Notes under the pieces: generated by a model | What the model was told of the DNA's origin: nothing | What the model saw: only the letters and a program-made list of their open reading frames with translations | Database searches by the model: none | Made by a program: the position numbers and the translations under genes | Origin: Marinicauda pacifica | GTDB lineage: Bacteria; Pseudomonadota; Alphaproteobacteria; Caulobacterales; Maricaulaceae | DNA: 64,000 nucleotides | Reading direction: 5' to 3' | Assembly (NCBI RefSeq): GCF_004793635.1 | Contig: NZ_SRXV01000001.1 | Span: 558,501-622,500 of the forward strand | Shown: in pieces, positions 46,770-55,815 of the stretch | How the letters are laid out: the number at the start of each line of letters is the position of its first letter | How positions within the stretch are numbered: position 1 is the stretch's first letter

Positions 46770-48220
46770 TGGCTCGTAATACGCTCTATATCGGCGGCGC
46801 CTGGAAAGCCGGGCGCGGGGACGCATTCACCTCAACCGACCCGGCCAAGGGCGGGACGGTCTGGGAGGGCGCATCCGCAGATCCGCGCGATGTTCGCGAC
46901 GCCTTCGCCGCCGCGCGCAAGGCGCTGGGTGAGTTCGCCCTGATGGGGTTCGAGCGCCGGCGCGCAATCGCCGAGCGCTATCGCGACATCGTCAAGGCCA
47001 AGGCCGAAGAGATCGCCCTGCATATCGCGCGCGAGACCGGCAAGCCCTTGTGGGAGTCGCGGACCGAAGCAGGCGCGATGGCCGGCAAGATCGACGTCTC
47101 GATCCAGGCGTACGAGGAGCGGACCGGACGCAAATCCTTCGACACCGATTTTGGCGAGGCCGTGCTCGACCACAAGCCGCTCGGCGTGATGTTCGTTCTC
47201 GGTCCGTACAATTTTCCGGGCCATTTGCCGAACGGACACATCATTCCGGCGCTGCTGGCCGGCAACACGATTGTCTTCAAGCCATCCGAGCTGACGCCGA
47301 GTGTCGGCGCGCTGATGGTTGAATACTGGGAAGAGGCGGGCCTGCCGGCCGGTGCGCTTAACCTGGTCCAGGGCGCGCGCGAGACCGGCGCCGCGGCGCT
47401 GGACGATCCCGATCTCGACGGGGTCCTGTTTACCGGCTCCTGGCAGACGGGTTCGTTCATCCACAAGAAATTTGCCGGGCGGACCGGGGTTCAACTGGCG
47501 CTGGAGATGGGCGGCAATAACCCGCTTGTGGTGTGGGACGCGGAGGATGCAGAGGCCGCGGCGCGGATCTCGCTCCTGTCCGCCTTCATCACCACCGGTC
47601 AGCGCTGCTCGTGCGCACGCCGCCTGATCGTGCCGCAAGGCGCCAAGGGCGATGCGATCCTGGATGCGGTCGCGGACATGGCCGCACGGCTGCCGATCGA
47701 TGTCTGGGACGCGGATCCGGAACCCTTCATGGGCCCGCTGATCTCCGAACGCGCCGCAGCCGCCGTGATCGACGGGCAACGCGACTGGGTTCAGGCGGGA
47801 TGCAAGACCATCCTGGAGGCCAGGGCCGGGCAGGGGCCGTGCTTCGTGACGCCGGGCATGGTCGATGCGACGGGTGTGAGCACGCCGGATGAAGAGATTT
47901 TCGGCCCGCTCCTGAAAGTCTACCGCGTGGCCAGCTTCGATGAGGCGTTGAGCGAGGCCAACAATACCGCGTACGGGCTTTCAGCCGGGCTGATCAGCGA
48001 TAACGAGGCGCTCTGGAAGCAATTCTGGGCGGGGAGCCGGGCCGGGATCGTGAACTGGAACCGGCCGACGACCGGGGCGGCCTCGACCATGCCGTTCGGC
48101 GGGCCGGGGCAGTCGGGCAATCTGCGCCCGAGCGCCTATTACGCGGCCGATTACTGCGCCTACCCGGTGGCGACGCAGGCCGCGCCGACGCCGGAACGCA
48201 TGGCCGTAAAAGGATTGTAG
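46769..48220 (+). CDS. astD: N-succinylglutamate 5-semialdehyde dehydrogenase
   Basis: Oxidises succinylglutamate semialdehyde to succinylglutamate with NAD+. The 483-residue aldehyde dehydrogenase has the N-terminus MARNTLYIGGAWKAGRG, the cofactor region VMFVLGPYNFPGHLPNGHI typical of AstD, the general-base glutamate in LALEMGGNNPLV and the catalytic cysteine in TTGQRCSCARRL. The gene begins on the last base of the astA stop codon and ends six bases before astB, firmly within one operon. Confidence 0.96.
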   Translation: MARNTLYIGGAWKAGRGDAFTSTDPAKGGTVWEGASADPRDVRDAFAAARKALGEFALMGFERRRAIAERYRDIVKAKAEEIALHIARETGKPLWESRTEAGAMAGKIDVSIQAYEERTGRKSFDTDFGEAVLDHKPLGVMFVLGPYNFPGHLPNGHIIPALLAGNTIVFKPSELTPSVGALMVEYWEEAGLPAGALNLVQGARETGAAALDDPDLDGVLFTGSWQTGSFIHKKFAGRTGVQLALEMGGNNPLVVWDAEDAEAAARISLLSAFITTGQRCSCARRLIVPQGAKGDAILDAVADMAARLPIDVWDADPEPFMGPLISERAAAAVIDGQRDWVQAGCKTILEARAGQGPCFVTPGMVDATGVSTPDEEIFGPLLKVYRVASFDEALSEANNTAYGLSAGLISDNEALWKQFWAGSRAGIVNWNRPTTGAASTMPFGGPGQSGNLRPSAYYAADYCAYPVATQAAPTPERMAVKGL

Positions 48221-48226
48221 GACGCG

Positions 48227-49570
48227 ATGAGCGCGACGGTGGAAGCCAATTTCGACGGCCTGGTCGGCCCGACGCACAATTACGGGGGGCTCGCGCCGGG
48301 CAATCTGGCGAGTGCGACGAACAAGGGCGCGGTCTCCAGCCCGCGCGCCGGCGTGCTCGAAGGACTGGCGAAGGCAAAACGCCTGCATGACGCGGGCCTG
48401 GTCCAGGGCTTCCTGCCGCCGCACGACCGTCCCTTCATTGCCGGGCTGCGCGAGGTCGGCTTCACCGGCAGCGACCGGCAGGTGTGGGAGAGCGCCTTCA
48501 AGAGCGATCCGGTCCTGGCGCGCAACATGATGTCGGCTTCGTCCATGTGGGCGGCCAATGCGGCCATGGTCTCCCCAAGCGCCGACACGCGCGACGGGCG
48601 TGTCCATTTCACGCCGGCCAATCTGATGACGGCGCTGCATCGCTCGATCGAAGGCCCGCAGACGCGGCGCGCGCTGGACCGCATTTTTCCCGACTCGGGA
48701 TGCTTCGCCGTTCACGATACGCTGCCCTACCAGTCCGATTTCGCCGACGAGGGCGCGGCCAATCATGTGCGGCTCTGTGCAAGGCATGGCGAGCCCGGCG
48801 TGGAGCTTCTGGTTTTCGGACGCGATGCGCATGAAAGCTGGCAGGCGAAATATCCCGCCCGCCAGACCAGGCAATCGGTTGAGGCGATCGCGCGCCGGCA
48901 CGGTCTGGATCCGGCCCGCACGGTGATTGCGCGCCAGTCGCGCACGGCCATCGAGGCGGGCGCCTTCCACAATGATGTGGTGTGCGTGGGCAACGAGACG
49001 GTGCTCTTCCTGCATGCGCAGGCCTTTGAGGACCAGGCAACGGTCTACGAGGATATCCGCAAGGCCGCGGACGGGCTGTTCGAGCCGGTCTTCGTGGAAG
49101 TGACTGCGAGCGAGGTTCCGCTGGAGGACGCGATCAGGTCCTACCTGTTCAACTCCCAGCTCCTGACCTGGCCGGGCGAGGACCGCATGGTTGTCCTGGC
49201 GCCCAAGGAGACCGAGGAAACCGGGTCCACGCGCGCCTATTGCGAAAAACTGGTCGCCGGCAATGGCCCGATCGGTCGGGTGGACTATGCCGATGTGCGC
49301 CAGTCCATGCGCAATGGAGGCGGGCCGGCCTGCCTGCGCCTGCGCGTTGTGCTGAGCGAGGGCGAGCGCGCGGCGGTCAATCCGGGCGCGATGTTCAGCG
49401 ATGGCTTGTACGAAGAGCTGACAGCTTGGGCCGTTGCGCACTATCGCGAGGAGCTGGCTCCGGGCGATCTGGCCGACCCGGACCTGGTCGACGAGGCGCA
49501 GGGCGCGCTCGACGCCCTCACGCAGATCATGAAGCTGGGCAGCGACTTCTACCCGTTCCAGCGGGCGTAG
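48227..49570 (+). CDS. astB: N-succinylarginine dihydrolase
   Basis: Second step of the pathway: N2-succinylarginine to succinylornithine, CO2 and two ammonia. The 447-residue protein has the AstB start EANFDGLVGPTHNYGGLAPGN, then NMMSASSMWAANAAMVSPS, FHNDVVCVGNETVLFLH with a catalytic histidine, and NGGGPACLRLRVVLS near the end with the active-site cysteine. It is the last gene of the cluster. The order here is M20-astA-astD-astB; astC and astE are not adjacent. Confidence 0.96.
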   Translation: MSATVEANFDGLVGPTHNYGGLAPGNLASATNKGAVSSPRAGVLEGLAKAKRLHDAGLVQGFLPPHDRPFIAGLREVGFTGSDRQVWESAFKSDPVLARNMMSASSMWAANAAMVSPSADTRDGRVHFTPANLMTALHRSIEGPQTRRALDRIFPDSGCFAVHDTLPYQSDFADEGAANHVRLCARHGEPGVELLVFGRDAHESWQAKYPARQTRQSVEAIARRHGLDPARTVIARQSRTAIEAGAFHNDVVCVGNETVLFLHAQAFEDQATVYEDIRKAADGLFEPVFVEVTASEVPLEDAIRSYLFNSQLLTWPGEDRMVVLAPKETEETGSTRAYCEKLVAGNGPIGRVDYADVRQSMRNGGGPACLRLRVVLSEGERAAVNPGAMFSDGLYEELTAWAVAHYREELAPGDLADPDLVDEAQGALDALTQIMKLGSDFYPFQRA

Positions 49571-49598
49571 GCAGGGCGGCCGCGAAAGCGGAGGCGGG

Positions 49599-50483
49599 TC
49601 AGACCCACTCGGCCTTCTTCTCGAGCCCGCCAGCCTTCGCGTATTCCTGCGTGCCCTCGTGATAGACCTTGTCGCTGGGCAGGACTTCGCTCGCCTTGTA
49701 GTCGGGCAAGCCCTTCAGGCGTTCGTAGATCGGGCCGAAATCGACATTGGCGGTCGATTCCATGAGTTCCTCATAAGAATCGATCACGAAATAGGTCTGC
49801 TGGAAATCGTCGTAGCGATAGTCGGTGCGCATGATGCGCTCGAGGTCGAAATGAATCCGGTTGGGCGAGCGCCCTTCGAGGCAGAAGCGGCTTTCCGACT
49901 GGGACGACACGATGCCAGCCCCGTAGATGCGTCGGCCTTCCGGCGTGTTGATGAGCCCGAATTCGACCGTGTACCAGTACAGGCGGGTCAGGTTCTCGAT
50001 CATGTCGACCTTCATCGCCTTCTCTCCGCCCTGGCCGTAAGCCTGCATGTAGTCGGCAAAGGCGGGCAGGGTGAGAAGGGGCACGTGGCCAAAGACATCG
50101 TGAAAGATGTCCGGCTCGGGCAGGTAGTCCAGCTTGTCCGCGTCGCGGATGAAGCGGCCGGAGACGAAACGCCGGTTGGCCAGATGGTTGAAGAACACGT
50201 CGTTCGGGATCAGGCCGTGAACGGTCACGACCTGCCAGCCGGTGAGCGCGTAGAGCTTCTCGTTCACCTTGCGGAAATCGGGGATGCCGCCATCGTTCAG
50301 ATTGAGCAGTTCCAGCCCCTTGAAGTGCTCGGGCGCGGCGCGGCCCTTGAGCACCTTCATCTGGCGATCATAGAGCGTGTTCCAGACGCCATGCTCCTCT
50401 TCGGAGTAACGATCCCAGCATTGGTCGATCGTGTGGTCTGCGGCCGGAGTCTGTTCGGCGACGACAGGATCGTTCACGGGCAT
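49599..50483 (-). CDS. phhA: Phenylalanine 4-hydroxylase
   Basis: Non-heme iron, tetrahydropterin-dependent enzyme converting phenylalanine to tyrosine. The 294-residue protein is the bacterial single-domain type. Iron ligands are the two histidines in FHDVFGHVPLL and the glutamate in YWYTVEFGLI; the pterin site includes VHGLIPNDVFFNHLANRRF. The start at 50483 (MPVNDPVVAEQTPAAD) is the only suitable ATG. It is convergent with astB, which makes this a local amino-acid degradation area. Confidence 0.96.
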   Translation of the reverse strand: MPVNDPVVAEQTPAADHTIDQCWDRYSEEEHGVWNTLYDRQMKVLKGRAAPEHFKGLELLNLNDGGIPDFRKVNEKLYALTGWQVVTVHGLIPNDVFFNHLANRRFVSGRFIRDADKLDYLPEPDIFHDVFGHVPLLTLPAFADYMQAYGQGGEKAMKVDMIENLTRLYWYTVEFGLINTPEGRRIYGAGIVSSQSESRFCLEGRSPNRIHFDLERIMRTDYRYDDFQQTYFVIDSYEELMESTANVDFGPIYERLKGLPDYKASEVLPSDKVYHEGTQEYAKAGGLEKKAEWV

Positions 50484-50532
50484 GGGCGGGTAAGCTCCAG
50501 TCTGCTCTCAGAGGCGACCTCTATATAACGAA

Positions 50533-50557
50533 AGGCCCTCTCATTGCGAGAGGGCCT
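50533..50557 (-). terminator. Terminator of the crystallin gene
   Basis: Ten-base arms AGGCCCTCTC (50533-50542) and GAGAGGGCCT (50548-50557). On the minus strand the hairpin is followed by TTCGTTATATA. It is 15 bases past the crystallin gene stop; the T-run is short. Confidence 0.7.
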
Positions 50558-50571
50558 GCGCTATCGAGCAC

Positions 50572-51486
50572 TTAGCGTGTGCACAAGACGTCGGTCAGCA
50601 CCTCGTTGGCGCGTCCCGGCCTGCGGTCATCGAGATACCAGGCCTCTCCGCCGCGCGCGCGGGCAACCTCGAAATGGACCGCGGTGCGATGGCCGGCGAT
50701 GCGGCAAAGCTGGTTGGCCGCTTCGTCACCGCACCGATAGCTCTGGCCATAGGAGCAGGCCGCCACTTCGAGGCCCCGGATGCGCGGGGTGGGGAAGAAG
50801 ACGGTGCTCACGCCGCGCACCTCGCCATCGATCTCGCCCCCGTGACCGGGCCCGCCGGGATAACCCGGTTCCTCGTGACGGCCCGAGCGCACAGAGGTGA
50901 TGCGGCGATCCAGCCCGAGGCGGGACAGGTTGCTGACGCTGCGGTCGATCGTGCGGCATCCGCCCTCGTAATCGTCGTCCACGCAAACGGTCCAGACGCC
51001 CGAGTGTACCTGGATGGACCGCGCCTGATCGTTGAAGCCCATGCGTGTGAGGTTCGGCGTGCCGTCGGTCACCGTGACATTGCGCCCGGCATAGTCAGTG
51101 CCCGCGTAAAGCGTGATGCCCGCATCACTTCCCGGACCCCTGAACTGGACCGAGCGGACCGAACTGATCTGATCGTTGAACGCCCAGTTGGCCATGTTGG
51201 GCAGGTCTTCGGTGACCACGTGGCAGCTGCCGCCGTAATCGGCATGCACGCAGACCTCCCAGCGTCCGCCCTCCAGACGGATGGAGCTGGCCATGTCGTT
51301 GAAGTTCATCCAGTCCAGATTGGGCGCGTCGCCATCGATCCGCGCCGACCGCCCCTGGAAATTGGCGTGCTCGTAAAGAATGATGGCCCCGCCGCGACCC
51401 CCGCGCTGGGCTTCGGCTGGAGCGCTCAGGCCGGAGAGGCCGGCGAGGCCAGCAAGAACAGCGAAGGCTGAGCTGCGTAAAAACAT
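50572..51486 (-). CDS. Secreted beta/gamma-crystallin-type protein
   Basis: A 304-residue exported protein (signal about 1-26, ending APAEA). Residues 35-115 and 124-202 are two beta/gamma-crystallin domains, each with two Greek-key motifs (YEHANFQGRSARI, CVHADYGGSCHVV, YAGTDYAGRNVTV, CVDDDYEGGCRTI). The calcium signature N/D-N/D-x-x-S/T-S is intact in motifs 1 and 2 (NDMASS 63-68, NDQISS 104-109), altered in 3 (NDQARS 152-157) and degenerate in 4 (DRRITS 193-198). The last 100 residues contain three or four cysteines and match nothing I know. ATG 51486 follows AGGAGA. Microbial crystallins bind calcium and are often extracellular; function here is unknown. Confidence 0.88.
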   Translation of the reverse strand: MFLRSSAFAVLAGLAGLSGLSAPAEAQRGGRGGAIILYEHANFQGRSARIDGDAPNLDWMNFNDMASSIRLEGGRWEVCVHADYGGSCHVVTEDLPNMANWAFNDQISSVRSVQFRGPGSDAGITLYAGTDYAGRNVTVTDGTPNLTRMGFNDQARSIQVHSGVWTVCVDDDYEGGCRTIDRSVSNLSRLGLDRRITSVRSGRHEEPGYPGGPGHGGEIDGEVRGVSTVFFPTPRIRGLEVAACSYGQSYRCGDEAANQLCRIAGHRTAVHFEVARARGGEAWYLDDRRPGRANEVLTDVLCTR

Positions 51487-51615
51487 GGGTATTCTCCTGT
51501 CCTGACTAATGCGACTACGATGACCGGGCCGGGCTGAACCGGCGATGAAGCCAGTCTTGAACTTGCGTTCACAAAGGACGTGCCCGCCGGCGTGGCTCAC
51601 CGGTATCCGGTTGGT

Positions 51616-53412
51616 CTAGTAGCCCATGGCCGAGCCATCCTTGCGGCTTTCCGAGGCCGCGGCGTAAACGCCGGTTTCGGGGTCACGCATGATGGCCTGA
51701 TATCCGCCGAATCCTCCATCGCCGTCCTCGATCACGTGTCCGCGGGCGCGCAATGCCTCGCGCACCTCTTCGGAAATACCGCTCTCGACCGCGACGACAC
51801 CGAGCCCGCCTTCTTCAGTGACCGGGTCGGTGGGCTGAGTAGAGCCCTGATGGCGCCAGCGCGCCGCATCGCCGGCATCCTGTACGTTCAGGCCGAAATC
51901 GATCATGTTGGTCAGGATCTGGACATGGCCCTGCGGCTGCATGGCGCCGCCCATGACGCCGAAGCTCATCCACGCCTGGCCATCGCGTGTGACCATGGCG
52001 GGAATGATGGTGTGGAAGGGGCGCTTGCCGGGCGCGTACACATTGGGGTGGTCGGGATCGAGGCTGAACAGCTCGCCGCGATCCTGCAACATGAAGCCGA
52101 GACCGTCAGGCACGAGACCCGAGCCCATGCCGCGAAAATTCGACTGGATGAGGGAGACCATCATCCCGCTGGAATCGGCCACCGTAAGATAGGTCGTGTC
52201 GCCATGCTCGATGGCGGCAGGGTCTCCGTGTGGAACGCTTTCGCGTGCGGTGTCCGGGGAGATCAGAGACCGGCGTTCGTCCGCATAGGCCTCCGAAATG
52301 AGCGTTTCGACCGGAATATCGGCGAAATCAGGATCGGCGTAGAACCGGGCCCGGTCCTCGAACGCCAGCCGTTTGGCTTCGATCATCACGTGGAGCGCAT
52401 CCGCGCTCATGAAGCCCATGCCGGCCAGATCGTAGGGTTCGAGGATCTGGAGCATTTGCAACGCGGCGATGCCTTGGCCCGGCGGCGGCAATTCCCAGAC
52501 GTCATAGCCGCGATAGTTGACGCTGACCGGTTCGATCCATTCCGAAGAGAAGTCGGCAAGGTCTTCCGCGGAGAGATAACCGCCGATCCGTTCCATATAC
52601 GCGTCGATGGTTTCGGCAATTTCGCCTTCGTAGAAAGCGTCGCGTCCGCCTTCGGCAATCCGGCGCAACGTGTTGGCGAGGTCGGGGTTGGTGAAAATCT
52701 CGCCTTCGGCCGGCGCTTCCCCCTGCTCGTTCAGGTAGGTCATGCGCGCGTTGTCGAATTCCTGGATTTCCCCGGCTTCGAAGCGCTCGGCGAAGATGGA
52801 CATGTTCCGGTTCCAGTAATAGGCGATCAGCTGGGTCACCGGAAAACCGTCCTCGGCGTAGCCTATAGCCGGAGCGAGGATGTCCTCCATCGGTAGATTG
52901 CCAAAGCGCTCGTGCATGGCAAACCAGCCATCCACCGTGCCCGGCACCGAGACGGGAAGGACGCCGAGCGGCGGGATGCTGCCGTCCGGGCCTCCCACTT
53001 CTTCGAGCATCTGCTCGTAGCTCAGGCTTCGGGGCGAGGGACCGGCCGCGTTCAGCCCGTAGACCTGTTGCGTAGCCGGGTCGTAGACGATGGCGAACAG
53101 GTCTCCGCCGACGCCGTTGCCGACCGGCTCCATCAGGCCGAGAGCCGCGTTCGCGGCAATAGCTGCGTCTACCGCGCTTCCGCCCGATTTGAGAATTTCG
53201 ATCGCGACCTGGGTGGCCAGCGGATGGGCCGTTGCCGCTGCGCCGTTGCGCGCCAGCACTGGCGAGCGCGTGGCGAACGGCATTCCGCTGATGCGATCAC
53301 CGCCTGCATGGCTCATCCGGGGATCGGAGGGAGTATCCTGAGCCGATGCGGGAGCTGACAGTGCCAACCCTGCCAGCGTGCTCGCGAGAAGGCTTGCGGT
53401 CAGTCGGATCAT
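51616..53412 (-). CDS. ggt: Gamma-glutamyltransferase (glutathione hydrolase)
   Basis: Periplasmic Ntn-hydrolase that cleaves gamma-glutamyl bonds such as in glutathione. The 598-residue precursor has a signal peptide (LTASLLASTLAGLALSAPASA), then ATAHPLATQVAIEILKSGGSAVDAAIAANA and EPVGNGVGGDLFAIV. The self-cleaving threonine is T406 in HGDTTYLTVAD, which divides large and small subunits. The small subunit has SNFRGMGSGLVPDGLGF and FGVMGGAMQPQGHVQ. The GGAMQPQGH form is common in broad gamma-glutamyltransferase-like enzymes, so acylase-type activity is possible. Confidence 0.94.
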   Translation of the reverse strand: MIRLTASLLASTLAGLALSAPASAQDTPSDPRMSHAGGDRISGMPFATRSPVLARNGAAATAHPLATQVAIEILKSGGSAVDAAIAANAALGLMEPVGNGVGGDLFAIVYDPATQQVYGLNAAGPSPRSLSYEQMLEEVGGPDGSIPPLGVLPVSVPGTVDGWFAMHERFGNLPMEDILAPAIGYAEDGFPVTQLIAYYWNRNMSIFAERFEAGEIQEFDNARMTYLNEQGEAPAEGEIFTNPDLANTLRRIAEGGRDAFYEGEIAETIDAYMERIGGYLSAEDLADFSSEWIEPVSVNYRGYDVWELPPPGQGIAALQMLQILEPYDLAGMGFMSADALHVMIEAKRLAFEDRARFYADPDFADIPVETLISEAYADERRSLISPDTARESVPHGDPAAIEHGDTTYLTVADSSGMMVSLIQSNFRGMGSGLVPDGLGFMLQDRGELFSLDPDHPNVYAPGKRPFHTIIPAMVTRDGQAWMSFGVMGGAMQPQGHVQILTNMIDFGLNVQDAGDAARWRHQGSTQPTDPVTEEGGLGVVAVESGISEEVREALRARGHVIEDGDGGFGGYQAIMRDPETGVYAAASESRKDGSAMGY

Positions 53413-53502
53413 CTCTCTCCCCCGTGTATGAAGCCGGCGTCATTGCGCCAACCGTGTTTCGTGGGGGCAAGTAAACAGCTGCGCCTGCGCGCGATCAAGC
53501 CA

Positions 53503-55635
53503 TTACCGGTTCGGGTTCTCCTCGGCCGTCTCGGTTTCGGTGTCCGATTGATTGTCGCGGGCAGCGCCCAGGAAACCGCGGATCAGGCTTTCCGCCCGCT
53601 CGCGGTCAGTCGGTTCCTCGGCCGGTTCTGCGGTCTCGGTCCCGACTTCGCCGGAGGCGGATTCGTCGGGGCCGGCGGCGCCGGCGCCGGCTGAGCCCGC
53701 CCCGGTCAGGATGTCGAGAAGACCCGCGGCGCCATTCTCGCGGACACGGTCCAGATCCAACAGGTCGCCGAGGTCGCCAAGTTCACCGCGGGCTCGCGCC
53801 TCGACCAGCCCGCGGGCGATCGCGGCAAAATCCAGCGTCACGCGCGGATCGGAGAAGCTGCCGGAGATGATGACGGGGACCTGGATGCCCTCCAGCTCCG
53901 CTTCTCCCCCCTGACCCGTGAGGCTGGCGACGGCGCGCGGAGTCAGCCGGTAGTCCAGATTCAGCCCGCCGAGGTCGATCTCCCCCTGGCCGCCGACGCG
54001 CAGAAGCGGGCTCAGCATGGTCAGATCCTGGTTGAGCACCACGCCGTCTCGGATGGCAAAGCTGCCGCGAAGTGCCGAAAAGTCGGTCTCTTCCGTGTCG
54101 CCAAAGCCTTGCGGCAGCTCGCGGTTCTCCACGGCGGTGAGCACGCCGCGAATAACGCGGGCCAGGTTGACGCCCACGATGGCGCCTTCGGCAAAATCGA
54201 ACTGACCTTGCCCCTGCAACCCGTTCATGATGGCGGCGGGGCTTTCACCGCTACCCGTCACGTCCAGCGTGAGGGTGCCGATCCCGCGCAGGCGGTCAAA
54301 GCCGGCTGCCGCGTCCAGGAAGGGTTGCGCCTGCAGCGTCTCGAGCCGTCCCTGGAAGCTGTAGGACGGGACGGTGCTGCGGCTGTTCGCGACCAGGCTG
54401 GCCGAGCCCCGGCCGCCATAAAGCCCGAAGCCGGGCAAGGTGGCCGACAGGCGGCCGTCCGAGAGCGTGGCGTCAAGCTGGGCATCGGTCACCACAACAT
54501 CATTGAAGCGCAGCTCGCCAACTTCGGCGTCCAGCTCGGCATCGAAAAGAGAGAGGACGGACAGGTCGAGCGGCGCATCGCTCCATTCTGTCGGCGCGCC
54601 GGCCGGGCTCTGGTCGGCTTCTGCCTCGGGCAGGTAAGGATTGAGGTCGAGCACGGGGATCGTGAGCATGGCATCCAGCAGAGGGGTCGGGCGGTCGTAG
54701 GCAAAGCGCAGATCGCCGTTCGCGGCGATGGCATCCAGCGCGAGGTTTGCGCCCGTGAACACGACCTCGCCCGGCGCTCCGCGAAGCTGGCCGTTGGCGG
54801 AAAATGTCTGGAAAACGTCGCCTTCGGCCAGCTCGCTGCCAAAGAGCGCCGCGAATTGCGGCAGCGAGAGATCGACATCGGCCTCGCCTTGGAACTCCAG
54901 GTCGGTGCTTTCGAGAATTTCGCCATCGAAAGATATGTCACCTGCCGGGCCGCGTACGGAGACGGTGGCAGGGACGCGCGCGCCTTCGAAGAAGCCTCGC
55001 AGCGAGCCAAGCTCGGCGTCCAGATCAAGTCTTTGGCCCTCCAGGCTGACCTGTCCGGTGAGGGTGAAGGCCTCGTCGACGCCGGGAAGGGCGATGGCGA
55101 GATTGACCGCGTCGAGCCGGTAATCGCCAGCCTCGCCGAGATAGATCAGCGTGCCGTCCACAATCCTGACATCGCCCAGACTGGCCTCGATCGGCAGAGC
55201 GCCCGGCTGGCGGAATCCACCCGCATTCGCGGGTTCTGCCTCAGCCCCGGCGCTCGAGAACGTCCAGTTATTGCGGCCCTGACGCTCTTCGAGCCGGATG
55301 ACCGGTTCGACGAGGACAAATTCCTCGATCACGAAATCGCGCTGGATCAGGGGCAGGAGGGCCAGCGCAAAGCGCATCTCGCCCATTTCGGCGAAGGCTG
55401 CGTCACCAAAGCCGGCCGGGTTGGCGATGGTGACGTTTTCGGCCCGCGCCTGGATGCGGGGCAGCAGCGCGAAGGAAATATCGCCGTCTATCGAGACCTC
55501 GCGTCCCAGTGCGTTGCTTGCCGCGGTTTCGAGCCGTCCCCGCCAGGTGTCCGCCGGGACGATGGCGGGAAGAATCGCCGCCGCTGCGATCACCAATGCG
55601 ATCAGAACCAGAACGATAATCACAAGCCGGCGCAT
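53503..55635 (-). CDS. AsmA-family protein
   Basis: A 710-residue inner-membrane-anchored periplasmic protein. One N-terminal helix (about 3-27, LVIIVLVLIALVIAAAAIL) is followed by the AsmA start pattern DTWRGRLETAASNALGREVSIDGDISF and ALLPRIQARAENVTIANPAGF, then beta-groove repeats, and the C-terminal AsmA region with LTLDVTGSGESPAAIMNGLQGQ and LDYRLTPRAVASLTG. The tail is Glu/Ala-rich. The family is related to bridge-like lipid transporters and is thought to carry phospholipids to the outer membrane. Confidence 0.93.
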   Translation of the reverse strand: MRRLVIIVLVLIALVIAAAAILPAIVPADTWRGRLETAASNALGREVSIDGDISFALLPRIQARAENVTIANPAGFGDAAFAEMGEMRFALALLPLIQRDFVIEEFVLVEPVIRLEERQGRNNWTFSSAGAEAEPANAGGFRQPGALPIEASLGDVRIVDGTLIYLGEAGDYRLDAVNLAIALPGVDEAFTLTGQVSLEGQRLDLDAELGSLRGFFEGARVPATVSVRGPAGDISFDGEILESTDLEFQGEADVDLSLPQFAALFGSELAEGDVFQTFSANGQLRGAPGEVVFTGANLALDAIAANGDLRFAYDRPTPLLDAMLTIPVLDLNPYLPEAEADQSPAGAPTEWSDAPLDLSVLSLFDAELDAEVGELRFNDVVVTDAQLDATLSDGRLSATLPGFGLYGGRGSASLVANSRSTVPSYSFQGRLETLQAQPFLDAAAGFDRLRGIGTLTLDVTGSGESPAAIMNGLQGQGQFDFAEGAIVGVNLARVIRGVLTAVENRELPQGFGDTEETDFSALRGSFAIRDGVVLNQDLTMLSPLLRVGGQGEIDLGGLNLDYRLTPRAVASLTGQGGEAELEGIQVPVIISGSFSDPRVTLDFAAIARGLVEARARGELGDLGDLLDLDRVRENGAAGLLDILTGAGSAGAGAAGPDESASGEVGTETAEPAEEPTDRERAESLIRGFLGAARDNQSDTETETAEENPNR

Positions 55636-55815
55636 CTCTGTTTCCTCGAACGCGTTAGGTCAAATATCAGCGCGGCAACGACCGGACGTGAATATGGTTC
55701 CGGCGCGCCGCCAACAAGGCTAGGATTAGCCTGATGGCCGTTTAATGGCGAGCCGGCGATTTGATGCCGGTGCGTGTTTTTGGGGGCCGAGGCAAAACCA
55801 GATGAGGGTCTGAGC

